From: an uncultured Clostridia bacterium
GTDB lineage: Bacteria; Bacillota; Clostridia; Christensenellales; Borkfalkiaceae
Direction of reading: 5' to 3'
Assembly: GCA_947087265.1 (NCBI GenBank)
Contig: CAMUBY010000001.1
Location: 124,001 to 188,000 of the forward strand
Length of the DNA: 64,000 bases
Made by a program: the position numbers and the translations under genes. The notes below the pieces were generated by a model, which saw only the letters and a list, made by a program, of their open reading frames with translations, had not been told where the DNA came from and searched no databases. Shown piece by piece: positions 15,359-24,682 of this stretch; position 1 is the first letter of the stretch, and every line of letters starts with the position of its first letter.

Positions 15359-16717
15359 TTACGGGGTATCCTTTTTGATTTGATTGAGGTGTTTCAGGAG
15401 CGAGTCGCGGTTGTTGCGCCGTCCGTCCAACGCGCAGTAGAGGAGCAGGTCGCCTAAAACGTTGCCGATTTGTTCGGGCGGGATTCCGTACTCTTGCAAA
15501 TCCTTTCCGTTCACGGCAAGCTGTTTTACGGTAAAGGGCACGCCTTCCTCTTTCATGCGCTCTATGATGCCGCGCCATTTGGCGACGGAAGGGGCAACGG
15601 AGAGGTTGTCCTTGCAGGCGGAAAAGTCAGCCTGTTTGAGCGCGAACAGTTTTTCGAGCAGGGGATAAGAAGTCACGATTTCCGTGCGGACTTTGCTCTC
15701 TTTCATGTTCAAATCATAATCGCGCATATGCAGGCGCACGAGTTCGGCGGTTTCCTGAATGACTTTTTTAGGCGCTTTCAGGCGGCTTAAAATTTCCGCA
15801 GCAATGCGCGGACCTTCCTCCGCGTGCAGGTGATATTTTCCGTCGCGCAAAAAGCAGAAGGGCTTGCCGACGTCGTGCAGAAGCGCCGCAATACGGATTT
15901 CTTTCGGCGCATACATCGCGCAGCGCAGGGAGTGTTCGAGTACGTCGTGGTCGTGAAAGTCGCTCCGCTGTTTCATGCCGTCGCCGAGCGCGAGTTCGGG
16001 CAGAATTTCTTTGAGCACGCCCGTCTTTCTGAGAATGTCCAGACCGCGGTAGGGCGCTTCCCGAAAGCCGTGTTTTTCATCGGCATGAAGAATGAGGCAA
16101 AGCTCTTTATAAATGCGTTCGGGCGAAATGTCGCGGATAAGCGTACTGTGTTCCGCTGCGCCTTGCAAGGCTTCTTTGTCGGGCGAAAAGCCGAGTTCCG
16201 CGGACTGCCTTGCAAGGCGCATGAGGCGGAGTCCGTCTTCGCCGAACACTTCGCGTGCAGGTTTTACCGTGCGGAGAATTTTTTTCTCAATATCTGCGAT
16301 ACCGCCGAGGGGGTCGCAAAAGCGTTCCGCCTTAACGTCGTAGTAAACGGCGTTTGCGCAGAAGTCGCGCCTGCGCGCGTCTACTTCCATGTCGTCCGTG
16401 AAGGTGATTTCGGAAGGGGTATGCGTGCCGCGCACGTACTTGTCCGAGCGGAAGCGCGTAAATTCGTATTCTTCGCCGCCCTCGTCTTTGAGTTTCACCG
16501 TGCCCGTGTTTTTGTAGACGGATTTTACGGAAAACCCGCATTTTCGGGCGGCGGCAATTAAATCGTCTTCTCTGCCTGCGGCGGCAATATCCCAGTCGGG
16601 GCGGGCAAGGGGAAAGCCTGCGAGAAAGTCGCGTACGCTTCCGCCCACCGCATACAGCGGAAAGGGACAGAGGGAAGCGAGTTTCATGAAATTTTCGGGT
16701 ACGGGTAGTTTTTTCAT
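15359..16717 (-). CDS. cca: CCA tRNA nucleotidyltransferase with HD domain
   Basis: About 452 residues. The enzyme adds or repairs the 3' CCA end of tRNA. The nucleotidyltransferase head has YAVGGSVRD and the metal-binding DWDIAAAG, the next segments match the poly(A) polymerase/CCA family (RARRRDFCANA-like VDARRRDFCANAVYYD, EDGLRLMRLARQSAELGF), and an HD domain follows (ALLHDVGKP). Start uncertain: the upstream in-frame ATG at 16786 lies before the promoter, so the ATG at 16717 or the one 30 bases later (16687) is used. No clear Shine-Dalgarno is present at either. Confidence 0.93.
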   Translation of the reverse strand: MKKLPVPENFMKLASLCPFPLYAVGGSVRDFLAGFPLARPDWDIAAAGREDDLIAAARKCGFSVKSVYKNTGTVKLKDEGGEEYEFTRFRSDKYVRGTHTPSEITFTDDMEVDARRRDFCANAVYYDVKAERFCDPLGGIADIEKKILRTVKPAREVFGEDGLRLMRLARQSAELGFSPDKEALQGAAEHSTLIRDISPERIYKELCLILHADEKHGFREAPYRGLDILRKTGVLKEILPELALGDGMKQRSDFHDHDVLEHSLRCAMYAPKEIRIAALLHDVGKPFCFLRDGKYHLHAEEGPRIAAEILSRLKAPKKVIQETAELVRLHMRDYDLNMKESKVRTEIVTSYPLLEKLFALKQADFSACKDNLSVAPSVAKWRGIIERMKEEGVPFTVKQLAVNGKDLQEYGIPPEQIGNVLGDLLLYCALDGRRNNRDSLLKHLNQIKKDTP

Positions 16718-16741
16718 AATTGTTAAAAATTCGGTGAAATC

Positions 16742-16770
16742 ATTATAACAGATTTCAAAAAAAATTGCAA
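16742..16770 (-). promoter_or_regulatory. Promoter of cca-rmuC, sharing its -35 box
   Basis: On the minus strand: TTGCAA (16765-16770), a 17-base spacer and TATAAT (16742-16747), with extended -10 TG. The same palindromic TTGCAA is the -35 of the divergent promoter. Confidence 0.8.
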
Positions 16771-16793
16771 TTCCGAAAAAGTTCATGTATAAT
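16765..16793 (+). promoter_or_regulatory. Promoter of the PAS/SpoIIE gene, sharing its -35 box
   Basis: On the plus strand: TTGCAA (16765-16770), a 17-base spacer and TATAAT (16788-16793), 23 bases before the start codon. Confidence 0.8.
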
Positions 16794-16815
16794 GATGAGG
16801 AAATCAGAGGTTTTT

Positions 16816-17880
16816 ATGGGAAGACTTTGCAAGAACGTGCTCGACCTCGTTCCCACGGCGGCAATCGTTGTGGATAAAAACTTCAAAGTGCGTTATACCA
16901 ACCGTGCGTTCCGCGCGTTTTTTCACGCGCAGAAAGAAAAGGGGGAATTGCGCGATATTATCTCCTGCGGCGAACACGGCGCTTCAAAATGCGGCGATGG
17001 CATGAAGTGCGGATATTGCCCCATGCGCGGCGTTTTTTTAGACGCGGCGGAAAACGGTGGCAAGGCGTTCCGCAAACTTGTTTTAAGGGGCGATAACGAA
17101 GACTTGAAATTCCGTATCAAGGTTCAGCCCATGGGCAAGTATTACCTCGGCATTATGGATAACGCGTACGAATCGGAAATCGCAAGGGAAATGTATTCCG
17201 CGCAGGATATTCAGCAGCGGCTTCTGCCGCCTGCAAGCAACCGCCGCGGCACACCCTATTCGTTTATGTACATTCCCTGCCGCGAAATCGGCGGGGATTT
17301 GCCCGACGTATACGAACTGAACGGCGAAACGATGGGGCTGATTGCCGACGTTTCGGGCAAGGGCATATCGGCGGGAATGCTCTCCGCGTTCGTCAAAGCG
17401 GGTTGGGACAGGAGCGAGCCTTCTCCCTCGCGCGCCATTATCGGACTCAATACGAAATTTCAGGAACTGAACCTCGACGAACGTTCGTATGTGACGGCGG
17501 CGGCGGTGAGAATTAACGGCGCGCGCGGCGAAATCTGTTACAGCGTGGCGGGGCACAACGCGCCTCTTTTGTTGAAGAGTGCGGAGGGTATCGACGAAAT
17601 CGTGATGAATTCTCCGCCCGTATCTACCTGGATTCCCGATTTCCGTTATGAGGACAGAGTGATTCCTTACCGCAGCGGCAGTATCCTCGTGATGCTGACG
17701 GACGGGGTGACGGAGAGCAAAAATGCCAAGGGCGAACAGTTCGGGCTGGAACGCGTGGAAGGTATTTTAGAAAAATCGGAAAATGCCGAGCATTTTATCA
17801 GTCGCCTGAAAGCGGTACTCAAAGAGTTCTGCGGCACGTTTAACGACGATATTACGGCGATTGCGTTCGACTTGCAGTAA
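16816..17880 (+). CDS. PAS domain plus SpoIIE-type PP2C phosphatase with a four-Cys cluster
   Basis: A 354-residue soluble regulator. Residues of about 1-120 form a PAS-like sensor (VPTAAIVVDKNFKVRYTNRAF), carrying an inserted cysteine set C51-x7-C59-x5-C65-x2-C68-P. Residues of about 130-354 are a SpoIIE/RsbU-class serine phosphatase: AQDIQQRLLPP linker helix, EIGGD, DVSGKGISAGMLSAF, VAGHNAPLLL, LTDGVTESKN and NDDITAIAF, which hold the usual metal-binding aspartates. Such enzymes dephosphorylate anti-anti-sigma partners. The cysteines could hold an Fe-S cluster or a redox switch (inference; similar Cys-bearing PAS-SpoIIE proteins are associated with hydrogenase loci in Clostridia, as I recall). 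The start is set by AGAGG before ATG; the frame upstream overlaps the promoter. No partner sigma-switch gene is adjacent. Confidence 0.9.
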   Translation: MGRLCKNVLDLVPTAAIVVDKNFKVRYTNRAFRAFFHAQKEKGELRDIISCGEHGASKCGDGMKCGYCPMRGVFLDAAENGGKAFRKLVLRGDNEDLKFRIKVQPMGKYYLGIMDNAYESEIAREMYSAQDIQQRLLPPASNRRGTPYSFMYIPCREIGGDLPDVYELNGETMGLIADVSGKGISAGMLSAFVKAGWDRSEPSPSRAIIGLNTKFQELNLDERSYVTAAAVRINGARGEICYSVAGHNAPLLLKSAEGIDEIVMNSPPVSTWIPDFRYEDRVIPYRSGSILVMLTDGVTESKNAKGEQFGLERVEGILEKSENAEHFISRLKAVLKEFCGTFNDDITAIAFDLQ

Positions 17881-17911
17881 AAGGTACCGTTAAAATAAGT
17901 TGATATAAATG

Positions 17912-17941
17912 AAAAAAACCGCTCCGTAGAGCGGTTTTTTT
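17912..17941. terminator. Bidirectional terminator between the phosphatase and the small membrane protein
   Basis: Stem CCGCTC/GAGCGG, loop CGTA, with A7 before and T7 after. It serves the converging genes on both sides. Confidence 0.9.
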
Positions 17942-17957
17942 CATGTCTGATTTCGCA

Positions 17958-18191
17958 TCAGGTCAAAATCAATTTCTTCTGAATCAGGCAAGAGAACAAG
18001 TCGATCCAGCCGAGTAAAACACCCGTAGGAAGGATCGCGAAGATAAGTACAATTATCTGCAACATTGCTTTTCCGTGAAGCGCAGCCGAGCCGCGGACTA
18101 AAATTTCCGTGAACCAGTTAACGCCGGGAATCAAAAGCAGAATGATTTGCACCAATCTAGGTAAGGATTTGAAACCGCTGTTGATAGACAT
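17958..18191 (-). CDS. Small two-helix membrane protein (77 aa), unknown
   Basis: Not recognised. Two hydrophobic helices, about residues 12-33 (LVQIILLLIPGVNWFTEILV) and 42-65, are joined by a short basic loop (RGSAALHGKA), with a conserved-looking LLGWID near the second helix end. A real gene is supported by the start context AAGGAGTAAAGGCT-ATG, a consensus promoter 30-60 bases upstream and a terminator at its end. It is monocistronic. It is likely an inner-membrane protein. No function is proposed. Confidence 0.75.
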   Translation of the reverse strand: MSINSGFKSLPRLVQIILLLIPGVNWFTEILVRGSAALHGKAMLQIIVLIFAILPTGVLLGWIDLFSCLIQKKLILT

Positions 18192-18223
18192 AGCCTTTAC
18201 TCCTTTTTTTATTCTATGCTCAT

Positions 18224-18252
18224 ATTCTACACATTCCGTGCAGAAATGTCAA
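18224..18252 (-). promoter_or_regulatory. Promoter of the 77-aa membrane protein gene
   Basis: TTGACA (18247-18252), a 17-base spacer and TAGAAT (18224-18229) on the minus strand. Confidence 0.85.
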
Positions 18253-18272
18253 TAGTTTCATGAAAAATTTTT

Positions 18273-18806
18273 TCAAAGATGTGCGGTCAAAAAGGGAATT
18301 CCCGTTTCCAAATCTTTCCATATCAGCGCACTGTCTTCGAGTACCAGATAGGAGTGTTTTGAATTTTCTTTGGGGATGGAAACGCTGCCGCAGTTAACGT
18401 AAGTGTAATTTTCCCGTTTTTCAAACGCGGGAACGTGAAAATGTCCGTTCAGAAGCACGTCGCCATCGCGGAGGACGGCGGGCGTTTTGTGTCCGTGCGT
18501 TGCAATCAGCGTCCGTTCGGGCAGGGGAATCACCGCGAAATCTGCCGTTATCGGAAATTCCAGCACCATCTGGTCCACTTCGCTGTCGCAATTTCCGCGC
18601 ACACAAATAATATATGCTTTGAGTCCGTTCAAAATGCCTGCCGTTTCCAAAGTATTGTATTCGGGCGGCAGAGCATTGCGCGCCCCGTGGTAGAGTAAAT
18701 CTCCAAGCAAAATGAGCTTTTCCGCGTTTTCTTCCAGAAAACGTTCTTTCAGAAGTCGGCAGTATTTTGCCGAGCCGTGAATATCCGAAGCAATGACGTA
18801 TTTCAT
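18273..18806 (-). CDS. yfcE: YfcE-family metallophosphoesterase (phosphodiesterase)
   Basis: A 177-residue calcineurin-like phosphoesterase. All metal and catalytic motifs are present in order: DIHGS, GDLLYHGARNALP, RGNCDSEVDQM, THGH, NGHFH and NCGSVSIPK. These match the YfcE subfamily, which hydrolyses artificial phosphodiesters; the natural substrate is unknown. The start at 18806 is chosen from AAGGAGAACGGAT-ATG and the family N-terminus MKYVIASDIHG; the open frame upstream runs into the cls gene and is a shadow. It lies 32 bases after the cls stop, so probably in the MDR-cls-yfcE operon. Confidence 0.93.
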   Translation of the reverse strand: MKYVIASDIHGSAKYCRLLKERFLEENAEKLILLGDLLYHGARNALPPEYNTLETAGILNGLKAYIICVRGNCDSEVDQMVLEFPITADFAVIPLPERTLIATHGHKTPAVLRDGDVLLNGHFHVPAFEKRENYTYVNCGSVSIPKENSKHSYLVLEDSALIWKDLETGIPFLTAHL

Positions 18807-18838
18807 ATCCGTTCTCCTTGACGGTTTTTTTCTGTTTT

Positions 18839-20263
18839 TCAGATGAGCGGTGCAAACAGGCGAAGAAACGCGCCTGCAAACCGCTCCGCAGCATTGGCGC
18901 GTTTTACGGGCGTGCCCGCCTCCCAAGCCGAAAGAAAATCCCGTTTCAAATCTGCCCCGAGGGTTTCACTCTCCGCATACAAACCGCATTCGGCTTGCAG
19001 GTACAGACTGCGGAAGTCGAGATTATAAGTGGAAACGAAACAGATTTTTCCGTCGGCGACAATACTTTTCGCGTGCAGAAATCCTGCCGTGTATTCGCGT
19101 ACCTGAACGCCCGCCCGCATAAGTTCGCGCGCGTAAGATTTGGTAATCAAAAAGGTCAGTTTTTTATCGGGAACGTGCGGTATCATTAAGCGCACGTCTT
19201 TGCCCGCGAGGGCGGCGTTTGTGAGCGCGGAAATCAAGGCTTCGTCGGGCGCGAGATAGGGCGTGTTGAGATAGACGTAATCTTCCGCCGCTCCGATTAG
19301 CGAACACAGCGCGGCGCGTCCCGCGCGGAAGGTCGAGTCCTCGGCTCGGTCGGCAATCACGGCGCAGGGCACTTCGCCTTCTTCGGGCTGGACTTGCGGC
19401 AATTTACTGTCTTTGAGTTCTTCGGCGACGAGCGCGGCGAATTGCAACGCGGGCGCGCCCGTCACGCGGACGGCGGTGTCCTTCCAATGCCCGAATCGGA
19501 TGGTTTCGCCGATGTATTCGTCTGCAAGATTGATTCCGCCCGTGTATGCAATTTTCCCGTCTATCAGCGCAATTTTGCGGTGGTTGCGTCGGTTCAGAGC
19601 GCGGGAGGGGAAACGGATAGGGCGCAGGGCGCGCGCCTTGATTCCGAGTTTTGCCTGTTCTTTTTCAAAACGTTTGGGAAGGGTGAGTGCACACCCGAAG
19701 TCGTCGTATAAAATTCTTACGTCTACGCCCTCTTTGGCTTTGCGCTCCAAAACAGGCGAAAGGGCATGAAAAAACGCGCCGTGCGCGACGATATAGTATT
19801 CTAACCAAATGAGTTTTTCCGCGCCCTCGATATCCGTCAGCAACCGTTCAAACATATCGCGCCCCACGGGGAAATATTCGATGCTTTCGGCGCGGCAGGG
19901 TTGCAGACCGCACATACGTTTTGAAAACGCGGCAATCCGCTGCGAAATTCCGCCTTGCGTTTCCGCTTCGGAAAGGGTTGGAACGGGAGGCGATTTTCTG
20001 AGCCAGCACAATGCGAGAATCGCGCCCGTCCAGGGCAGGAAAACGATGAGCACCACTTTGGGGAGTTTGAATTCCGGCTGTTCTTTCGCGCATACCGTAA
20101 AGAGGGCCGCAATCAGCGAGAAAATGCGTTCCACAAGCGCAACGGGCGCGAGGGCGCGCGGCAGCCAAACGGCAAGCGCGCTAAATGCAAGTACGCTGAG
20201 GACGATTAACAGCGTGCAGGGAAATAATCTTCCGCCGAGAAAATATCGGAGTTTACGCATCAT
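18839..20263 (-). CDS. cls: Cardiolipin synthase (phospholipase D family)
   Basis: A 474-residue PLD-type enzyme that joins phosphatidylglycerol units to cardiolipin at the membrane. The first 80 residues have two hydrophobic segments (LLIVLSVLAFSALAVWL; VVLIVFLPWTGAILALCWL). Two HKD motifs follow: NHRKIALIDGKIAYTGGIN near residue 220 and LHAKSIVADGKICFVSTYN near 395. The FPVGRDMFERLLTDIEGA segment is typical of ClsA. Two adjacent ATG codons could start it, and no clear Shine-Dalgarno is visible. It lies 25 bases after the MDR stop and before yfcE. Confidence 0.95.
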   Translation of the reverse strand: MMRKLRYFLGGRLFPCTLLIVLSVLAFSALAVWLPRALAPVALVERIFSLIAALFTVCAKEQPEFKLPKVVLIVFLPWTGAILALCWLRKSPPVPTLSEAETQGGISQRIAAFSKRMCGLQPCRAESIEYFPVGRDMFERLLTDIEGAEKLIWLEYYIVAHGAFFHALSPVLERKAKEGVDVRILYDDFGCALTLPKRFEKEQAKLGIKARALRPIRFPSRALNRRNHRKIALIDGKIAYTGGINLADEYIGETIRFGHWKDTAVRVTGAPALQFAALVAEELKDSKLPQVQPEEGEVPCAVIADRAEDSTFRAGRAALCSLIGAAEDYVYLNTPYLAPDEALISALTNAALAGKDVRLMIPHVPDKKLTFLITKSYARELMRAGVQVREYTAGFLHAKSIVADGKICFVSTYNLDFRSLYLQAECGLYAESETLGADLKRDFLSAWEAGTPVKRANAAERFAGAFLRLFAPLI

Positions 20264-20288
20264 GTAAAGGGCGGAAGCAGGTTATGAA

Positions 20289-21296
20289 TTACAGCATTTT
20301 AACATAGATATAATCTTTCTCTTCCTGTTCCGCGTAGGCAACGTAGGAAGAATAGAATTCCGCGAGCGTATCCTGCTCCACGGGTTTGGCTTTGAAGTTC
20401 TGCATATTCACGGCTTTGTTTGCCGCAAGGTTGATTGCCATTTCAAGGTTTTCCACATAATCGGAAAGGCAGTGCACGGAAATCTGTTTGTGAATTGCGG
20501 TGTCGGCGTCGATTTTTACGGAGCCCGAAACGGGACCGCCGATGACGACGTTTGCCTCGCGCGCACAGACCTGAAACGCCACGGAGGGGTCGATGTCTTT
20601 TGCGTTCGTTACGAAAACCGCGCCGTCCGCAAGCCGTCCGCCCGTCAACGTACCGATTTTGTCCAGAAGGTTGTCGTCGACGTGCAGGGTGTAGTAAACG
20701 CCGCAGGAGTTTGCAAAGTCCAAACGGCTCTGGTCGGCGCTGATGAGAATGGGCGCCGCCTGCTGATAGATGAGGAGCTGGCAAACTAGAATTCCGAAAC
20801 CGCTTGCGCCCGCTACCGCAATATGCTGTCCTTTTTTCACGTCAAGTTTATCCACCACCTCTTTAGCAAGCGCAACGCGGTGCAGAAGCAGCGCGTCTTC
20901 GTCGGTAACCGAGTCTGGCAGAGGGGTGAGTTCGTCGGGCGAAAGCGTTACGATGTCCTGTAAAAATCCGTCGCGCGTCTGTCCGCACACGACGTAATCG
21001 TCTTCGGAAAAGTCTTTTTTTGCCGAGCCGCTGTCTTCGGCGGGAAGATATGTGTGAAGAATAACGCGCATCCCCTTGGGATAATCTTCCGAATAGTCTT
21101 CGGCAATAATTCCCACGGCAAAAAGCCCCGGAACAATCGGATGCTTGGTTTTGAACTGTCCGCGGAATACGGCTGCGTCCTGACTGCAAAGCATCACTTT
21201 GGTAATGCGCACTTTCATTTTATTGTCCGTAATTTCGGGAACGGGCTCGTCAAAGAGCTCTATTTTATTTGCGGCGGTGAGTTTCCAAACGTTCAT
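20289..21296 (-). CDS. Medium-chain dehydrogenase/reductase-like protein lacking the usual zinc ligands
   Basis: A 335-residue MDR. A GroES-like N-terminal domain is followed by a Rossmann domain with GASGFGILVCQLL (about residue 165). The catalytic region reads MLCSQDAAVFRG and VPGLFAVGII, where zinc alcohol dehydrogenases have CGTD and GHE. Cys is kept but the His-Glu pair is lost, and the structural-zinc Cys set is absent. It may therefore be a zinc-free reductase or use a different substrate. The start is supported by AGGAGGGCGT-ATG. First gene of an operon with cls and yfcE under the promoter at 21332-21360. Substrate unknown. Confidence 0.8.
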   Translation of the reverse strand: MNVWKLTAANKIELFDEPVPEITDNKMKVRITKVMLCSQDAAVFRGQFKTKHPIVPGLFAVGIIAEDYSEDYPKGMRVILHTYLPAEDSGSAKKDFSEDDYVVCGQTRDGFLQDIVTLSPDELTPLPDSVTDEDALLLHRVALAKEVVDKLDVKKGQHIAVAGASGFGILVCQLLIYQQAAPILISADQSRLDFANSCGVYYTLHVDDNLLDKIGTLTGGRLADGAVFVTNAKDIDPSVAFQVCAREANVVIGGPVSGSVKIDADTAIHKQISVHCLSDYVENLEMAINLAANKAVNMQNFKAKPVEQDTLAEFYSSYVAYAEQEEKDYIYVKML

Positions 21297-21331
21297 ACGC
21301 CCTCCTCATATTTTCCGCTAAAAGTAGGGGT

Positions 21332-21360
21332 ATTATACAGCAAGAAAAAGGTTTTGGCAA
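21332..21360 (-). promoter_or_regulatory. Promoter of the MDR-cls-yfcE operon
   Basis: TTGCCA (21355-21360), a 17-base spacer and TATAAT (21332-21337) on the minus strand. Confidence 0.85.
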
Positions 21361-21446
21361 GCGTTTGCGCGGAAAAACGGAATTTTCGGGCCTTCCGAAA
21401 AAAACGCCGAAACGGGCAAGTTTTTTTGTTTCTCTCTCAAAATCAG

Positions 21447-21475
21447 TTGACGAAAGGGGAAAAAGCGGATATAAT
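21447..21475 (+). promoter_or_regulatory. Promoter of rpmE
   Basis: TTGACG (21447-21452), a 17-base spacer and TATAAT (21470-21475), 40 bases before the rpmE start. Confidence 0.85.
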
Positions 21476-21514
21476 AAAGTACGCAATTTGAATTATCGGG
21501 TGAGGTGAACAACG

Positions 21515-21718
21515 ATGAAAGCAGATATTCATCCCAAATACCACGAAGTAACGGTCGTTTGTGCCTGCGGCGAAACGTTCAAACTCGGTTCGACGAAGGA
21601 AACCGACGTTCTGAAAGTGGATATTTGCAGTAAATGCCATCCTTTCTTTACGGGTCGGCAGAAGCTGGTCGATACCGGCGGACGTGTCGATAAGTTCAAG
21701 AAAAGATACGGTATCTAA
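21515..21718 (+). CDS. rpmE: 50S ribosomal protein L31, zinc-binding form
   Basis: A 67-residue L31 with the Cys set of the C+ (zinc) form: CACGETF near residue 16 and CSKCHPF near residue 37. This form serves as a zinc store in many bacteria. It begins [16 protein letters not shown] after a GAGGTGAACAACG ribosome binding site. It opens the rpmE-DUF1385/prmC-prfA neighbourhood seen widely in Bacillota. No Zur-box-like element was recognised. Confidence 0.97.
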   Translation: MKADIHPKYHEVTVVCACGETFKLGSTKETDVLKVDICSKCHPFFTGRQKLVDTGGRVDKFKKRYGI

Positions 21719-21726
21719 CAACATTC

Positions 21727-21751
21727 AGCCTCAAAAAAGAGGCTGTTTTGT
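21727..21751 (+). terminator. Weak terminator after rpmE
   Basis: Stem AGCCTC/GAGGCT with A6 loop followed by GTTTTGTT. The short T run suggests partial read-through into the fusion gene. Confidence 0.65.
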
Positions 21752-21777
21752 TATCGTTTCATTGGTAGGGTCGGAAT

Positions 21778-23613
21778 ATGAAAAAGACCAATCGTACTTA
21801 TATCGGCGGGCAGGCAGTTATACAAGGCGTCATGATGCGCGGCAAAAGCGGCATGGCGACGGTTGTCCGCGACGATAACGGAGAACTTCATATGGAAGCG
21901 AAGCGCATCAAATCGCCCGAAAAGCGAAAAAAGTGGATGCGCATTCCTTTCGTGCGCGGAATTATCAGTTTCGCGGTTTCGCTCGTCGACGGAATGAAGG
22001 CGCTCATGCGCAGTTCCGAAGTGGCGATTACCGATGAAGAAGAACCTTCCAAGCTTTCACGCTGGATGGCGGAAAAATGGAAAGTCAGCCTCGGCGACGT
22101 CGTTACGGGCATCGCAACCGTACTCGGCGTGGCGCTCGCCGTTGTGCTGTTCATTTATCTTCCTCATTTATTTACCAATCTCATTTCCGACGCCGCGCCC
22201 GTCATCGGCAAACAGGAAAGTATTTACTATAATTTAATCGAGGGGGGATTCCGCCTCGTTATCTTCATCGTCTATATTTTGCTGACGCTTCTATTGCCGT
22301 CCATGCGCGAAACTTACCGCTATCACGGCGCGGAGCATAAAACAATCAACTGTTATGAATACGGTAAGGAACTTACCGTAGAAAACGTGAAAAAGTGTTC
22401 GCGTTTGCACGACAGATGCGGCACCACGTTCATCTTTATCGTTTTAATCATATCCATTCTTATGTTTGCGCTTGTAGGCTGGCTGATTATGGGCTTGGGC
22501 GGTTTGGGAGACCGTGTGAGCGGTTTGGCGGCGAAAGCGATTCTGCTGCTCGTAAAAATTGCCATGCTGCCGCTCATTGCGGGTGTGTCTTACGAAGTGC
22601 TTAAACTTCTGGCACGCTTCCAATCTCCTTTCGTCTTCCCCTTTAAAGCGCCCGGGTTCCTGTTACAGAAACTGACGACGCGCGAACCGAGCGACGAAAT
22701 GATTGAGTGTGCGATTATGGCGTTTGAAAAGACGCTTGACATGGACGAAAATCCCGAGTCCGCCGAAAAGATTTTCGCAACGGAAACCAAACTTTCCAAA
22801 CTTCTCGAAATGATGAAGAAGTCGTTTGCGGAAAAGGAAATCGACGAGGCGGATGCGGAATGGATTCTCAGCCTTTCTCTCGACGTTCCGAGAAGTTCGC
22901 TTTCGGAAGAGCGCGTGATTTCGCGCGCGGAGTGCGCCAAAATTTTAGAAATTTACGAAGAACGCTTAACGGGCAGACCGCTCTGGTACATCATCGGCGA
23001 TACGTCTTTCTACGGGCTGACGTTCAAGGTAGACGAACGCGTGCTCATTCCCCGCCCCGAAACGGAAGTGCTGGTACGTCAGGCGGTATCCTCGCTTCAT
23101 TCGGGGGATACCATGCTCGATTTGTGTACGGGCAGCGGCGCGATTGCCGTTTCCGTTGCCTGCAACGTTGCAAAAGATAAGCGCGTAAGCATTACGGCGG
23201 CGGATATTTCGGAAGACGCCTTGGCGCTTGCACAGGAGAACGCCTGGAAGAATAATGCGAACGTAAACTTTATCAAGTCCGATTTGTTTGAAAATATTCA
23301 CGGCAGATTTAATTTGATTACCGCTAATCCGCCCTACGTCAAGAGCAGCGAAATTGCAACGCTGCCGCAGGACGTGCGCGAATTTGAGCCGCATATCGCG
23401 CTCGACGGTGGCGTAGACGGGCTTGATTTCTACCGCCGTATCGCGGAGAAAATCAACCGCTATCTGGTGCGCGGCGGAATGTGTATTCTCGAAGTGGGCG
23501 AAGACCAGGCGCAGGAAGTCATTAAAATCTTCCAGTCGGTTTCCCGTTGCGACTTTGCAATGGTGGTAAAAGATTTGAACGGCGTGGAACGCGTCGTAAA
23601 AATAGGCTTCTGA
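21778..23613 (+). CDS. prmC: Fusion: DUF1385 membrane protein plus PrmC glutamine methyltransferase
   Basis: A single 611-residue frame joining two normally separate proteins. Residues 1 to about 310 are DUF1385 ([40 protein letters not shown]), with about four membrane helices. Residues of about 320-611 are a complete PrmC/HemK: N-terminal helical domain, [12 protein letters not shown] (SAM loop near 448) and catalytic NPPY at 517-520. PrmC methylates the GGQ glutamine of release factors; prfA follows directly (1-base gap). The DUF1385 role is unknown. No stop or frameshift lies at the junction, which has the short acidic linker [12 protein letters not shown]. The fusion would tether PrmC to the membrane (inference). 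Confidence 0.93.
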   Translation: MKKTNRTYIGGQAVIQGVMMRGKSGMATVVRDDNGELHMEAKRIKSPEKRKKWMRIPFVRGIISFAVSLVDGMKALMRSSEVAITDEEEPSKLSRWMAEKWKVSLGDVVTGIATVLGVALAVVLFIYLPHLFTNLISDAAPVIGKQESIYYNLIEGGFRLVIFIVYILLTLLLPSMRETYRYHGAEHKTINCYEYGKELTVENVKKCSRLHDRCGTTFIFIVLIISILMFALVGWLIMGLGGLGDRVSGLAAKAILLLVKIAMLPLIAGVSYEVLKLLARFQSPFVFPFKAPGFLLQKLTTREPSDEMIECAIMAFEKTLDMDENPESAEKIFATETKLSKLLEMMKKSFAEKEIDEADAEWILSLSLDVPRSSLSEERVISRAECAKILEIYEERLTGRPLWYIIGDTSFYGLTFKVDERVLIPRPETEVLVRQAVSSLHSGDTMLDLCTGSGAIAVSVACNVAKDKRVSITAADISEDALALAQENAWKNNANVNFIKSDLFENIHGRFNLITANPPYVKSSEIATLPQDVREFEPHIALDGGVDGLDFYRRIAEKINRYLVRGGMCILEVGEDQAQEVIKIFQSVSRCDFAMVVKDLNGVERVVKIGF

Positions 23614-23614
23614 T

Positions 23615-24682
23615 ATGCTGGGCAAATTACAGGCGATTGCCGCACGTTTCGACGAACTTACGGAGACGCTTTCCAAGCCCGAAACGCTTGCGGATATGGA
23701 GAGTTGGACGAAACTTTCCAAAGAACGCGCGGAGTTAGAGGAAATTGTAGCGGCTTACCGCGATTACCGCAAAGCGGAATCGGAAATGCAAGCCGCTTTT
23801 TCGGAAGCGGAACAAGAACAGGGCGAAATGCGCGAACTCCTTTTGGAAGAGGGCTATTCGCTGAAAGAGCAGTTGGCGGAAAAGGAAACCTCGCTGAAAA
23901 TACTGCTCCTTCCCAAAGACAAAAACGACGGGCGGAACTGTACGCTCGAAATCCGTGCGGGCGCGGGCGGCGAGGAAGCCGCACTCTTTGCCTACGAACT
24001 CTACCGTATGTATATGGGTTACTGCGAAAAGCACCGTTTGAAGTGGGAAGTCATCGACCTCAACGAAACCGAACTCGGCGGCATGAAGGAAGCCATCGTT
24101 TCCGTCGAGGGCAGGGGCGCGTATAAACGGCTCAAATACGAGAGCGGCGTGCACCGCGTGCAGCGCGTTCCCGAAACGGAATCGCAGGGCAGAATCCACA
24201 CTTCCACGGCAACCGTTGCCGTGCTCCCCGAAGCGGAGGAAGTGGAAGTCGAAATCAAAGAAGAAGATATCCGCGTCGATTTGTTCCGTTCTTCGGGCGC
24301 GGGCGGACAGAAAGTCAACAAAACGGAAACGGCTATCCGTATCACCCATTTCCCGACGGGCATCGTGGTGACCTGTCAGGACGAGAGAAGTCAGTTAAAA
24401 AATAAAGAAAAGGCGTTCCGCGTTTTAAGAACGCGGCTTTACGATTTTTATAACGGCAAGGCGAACACCGCGGAAGCGGAAAACCGCAAAAGTCTGGTGG
24501 GTACGGGCGACAGAAGCGAACGTATCCGAACGTACAATTTTCCGCAGAGCCGCATCACCGACCACCGTATCGGGCTCAGCCTGCATTCCATGGAGGCGTT
24601 CCTTTCGGGTGAGTTGGACGAAATGATAGACGCGCTTGCCCGTGCGGACACCGAGGCGCGGCTCACCGCGCAAACGGAGTAA
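23615..24682 (+). CDS. prfA: Peptide chain release factor 1
   Basis: A 355-residue RF1 that ends translation at UAA and UAG. The codon-recognition motif PxT is present as VPETES near residue 185, and GGQ is present in [13 protein letters not shown] near residue 228, the substrate of PrmC encoded just upstream. Length and domain order are normal. It starts 1 base after the fusion gene stop, so it is translationally coupled. Confidence 0.97.
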   Translation: MLGKLQAIAARFDELTETLSKPETLADMESWTKLSKERAELEEIVAAYRDYRKAESEMQAAFSEAEQEQGEMRELLLEEGYSLKEQLAEKETSLKILLLPKDKNDGRNCTLEIRAGAGGEEAALFAYELYRMYMGYCEKHRLKWEVIDLNETELGGMKEAIVSVEGRGAYKRLKYESGVHRVQRVPETESQGRIHTSTATVAVLPEAEEVEVEIKEEDIRVDLFRSSGAGGQKVNKTETAIRITHFPTGIVVTCQDERSQLKNKEKAFRVLRTRLYDFYNGKANTAEAENRKSLVGTGDRSERIRTYNFPQSRITDHRIGLSLHSMEAFLSGELDEMIDALARADTEARLTAQTE

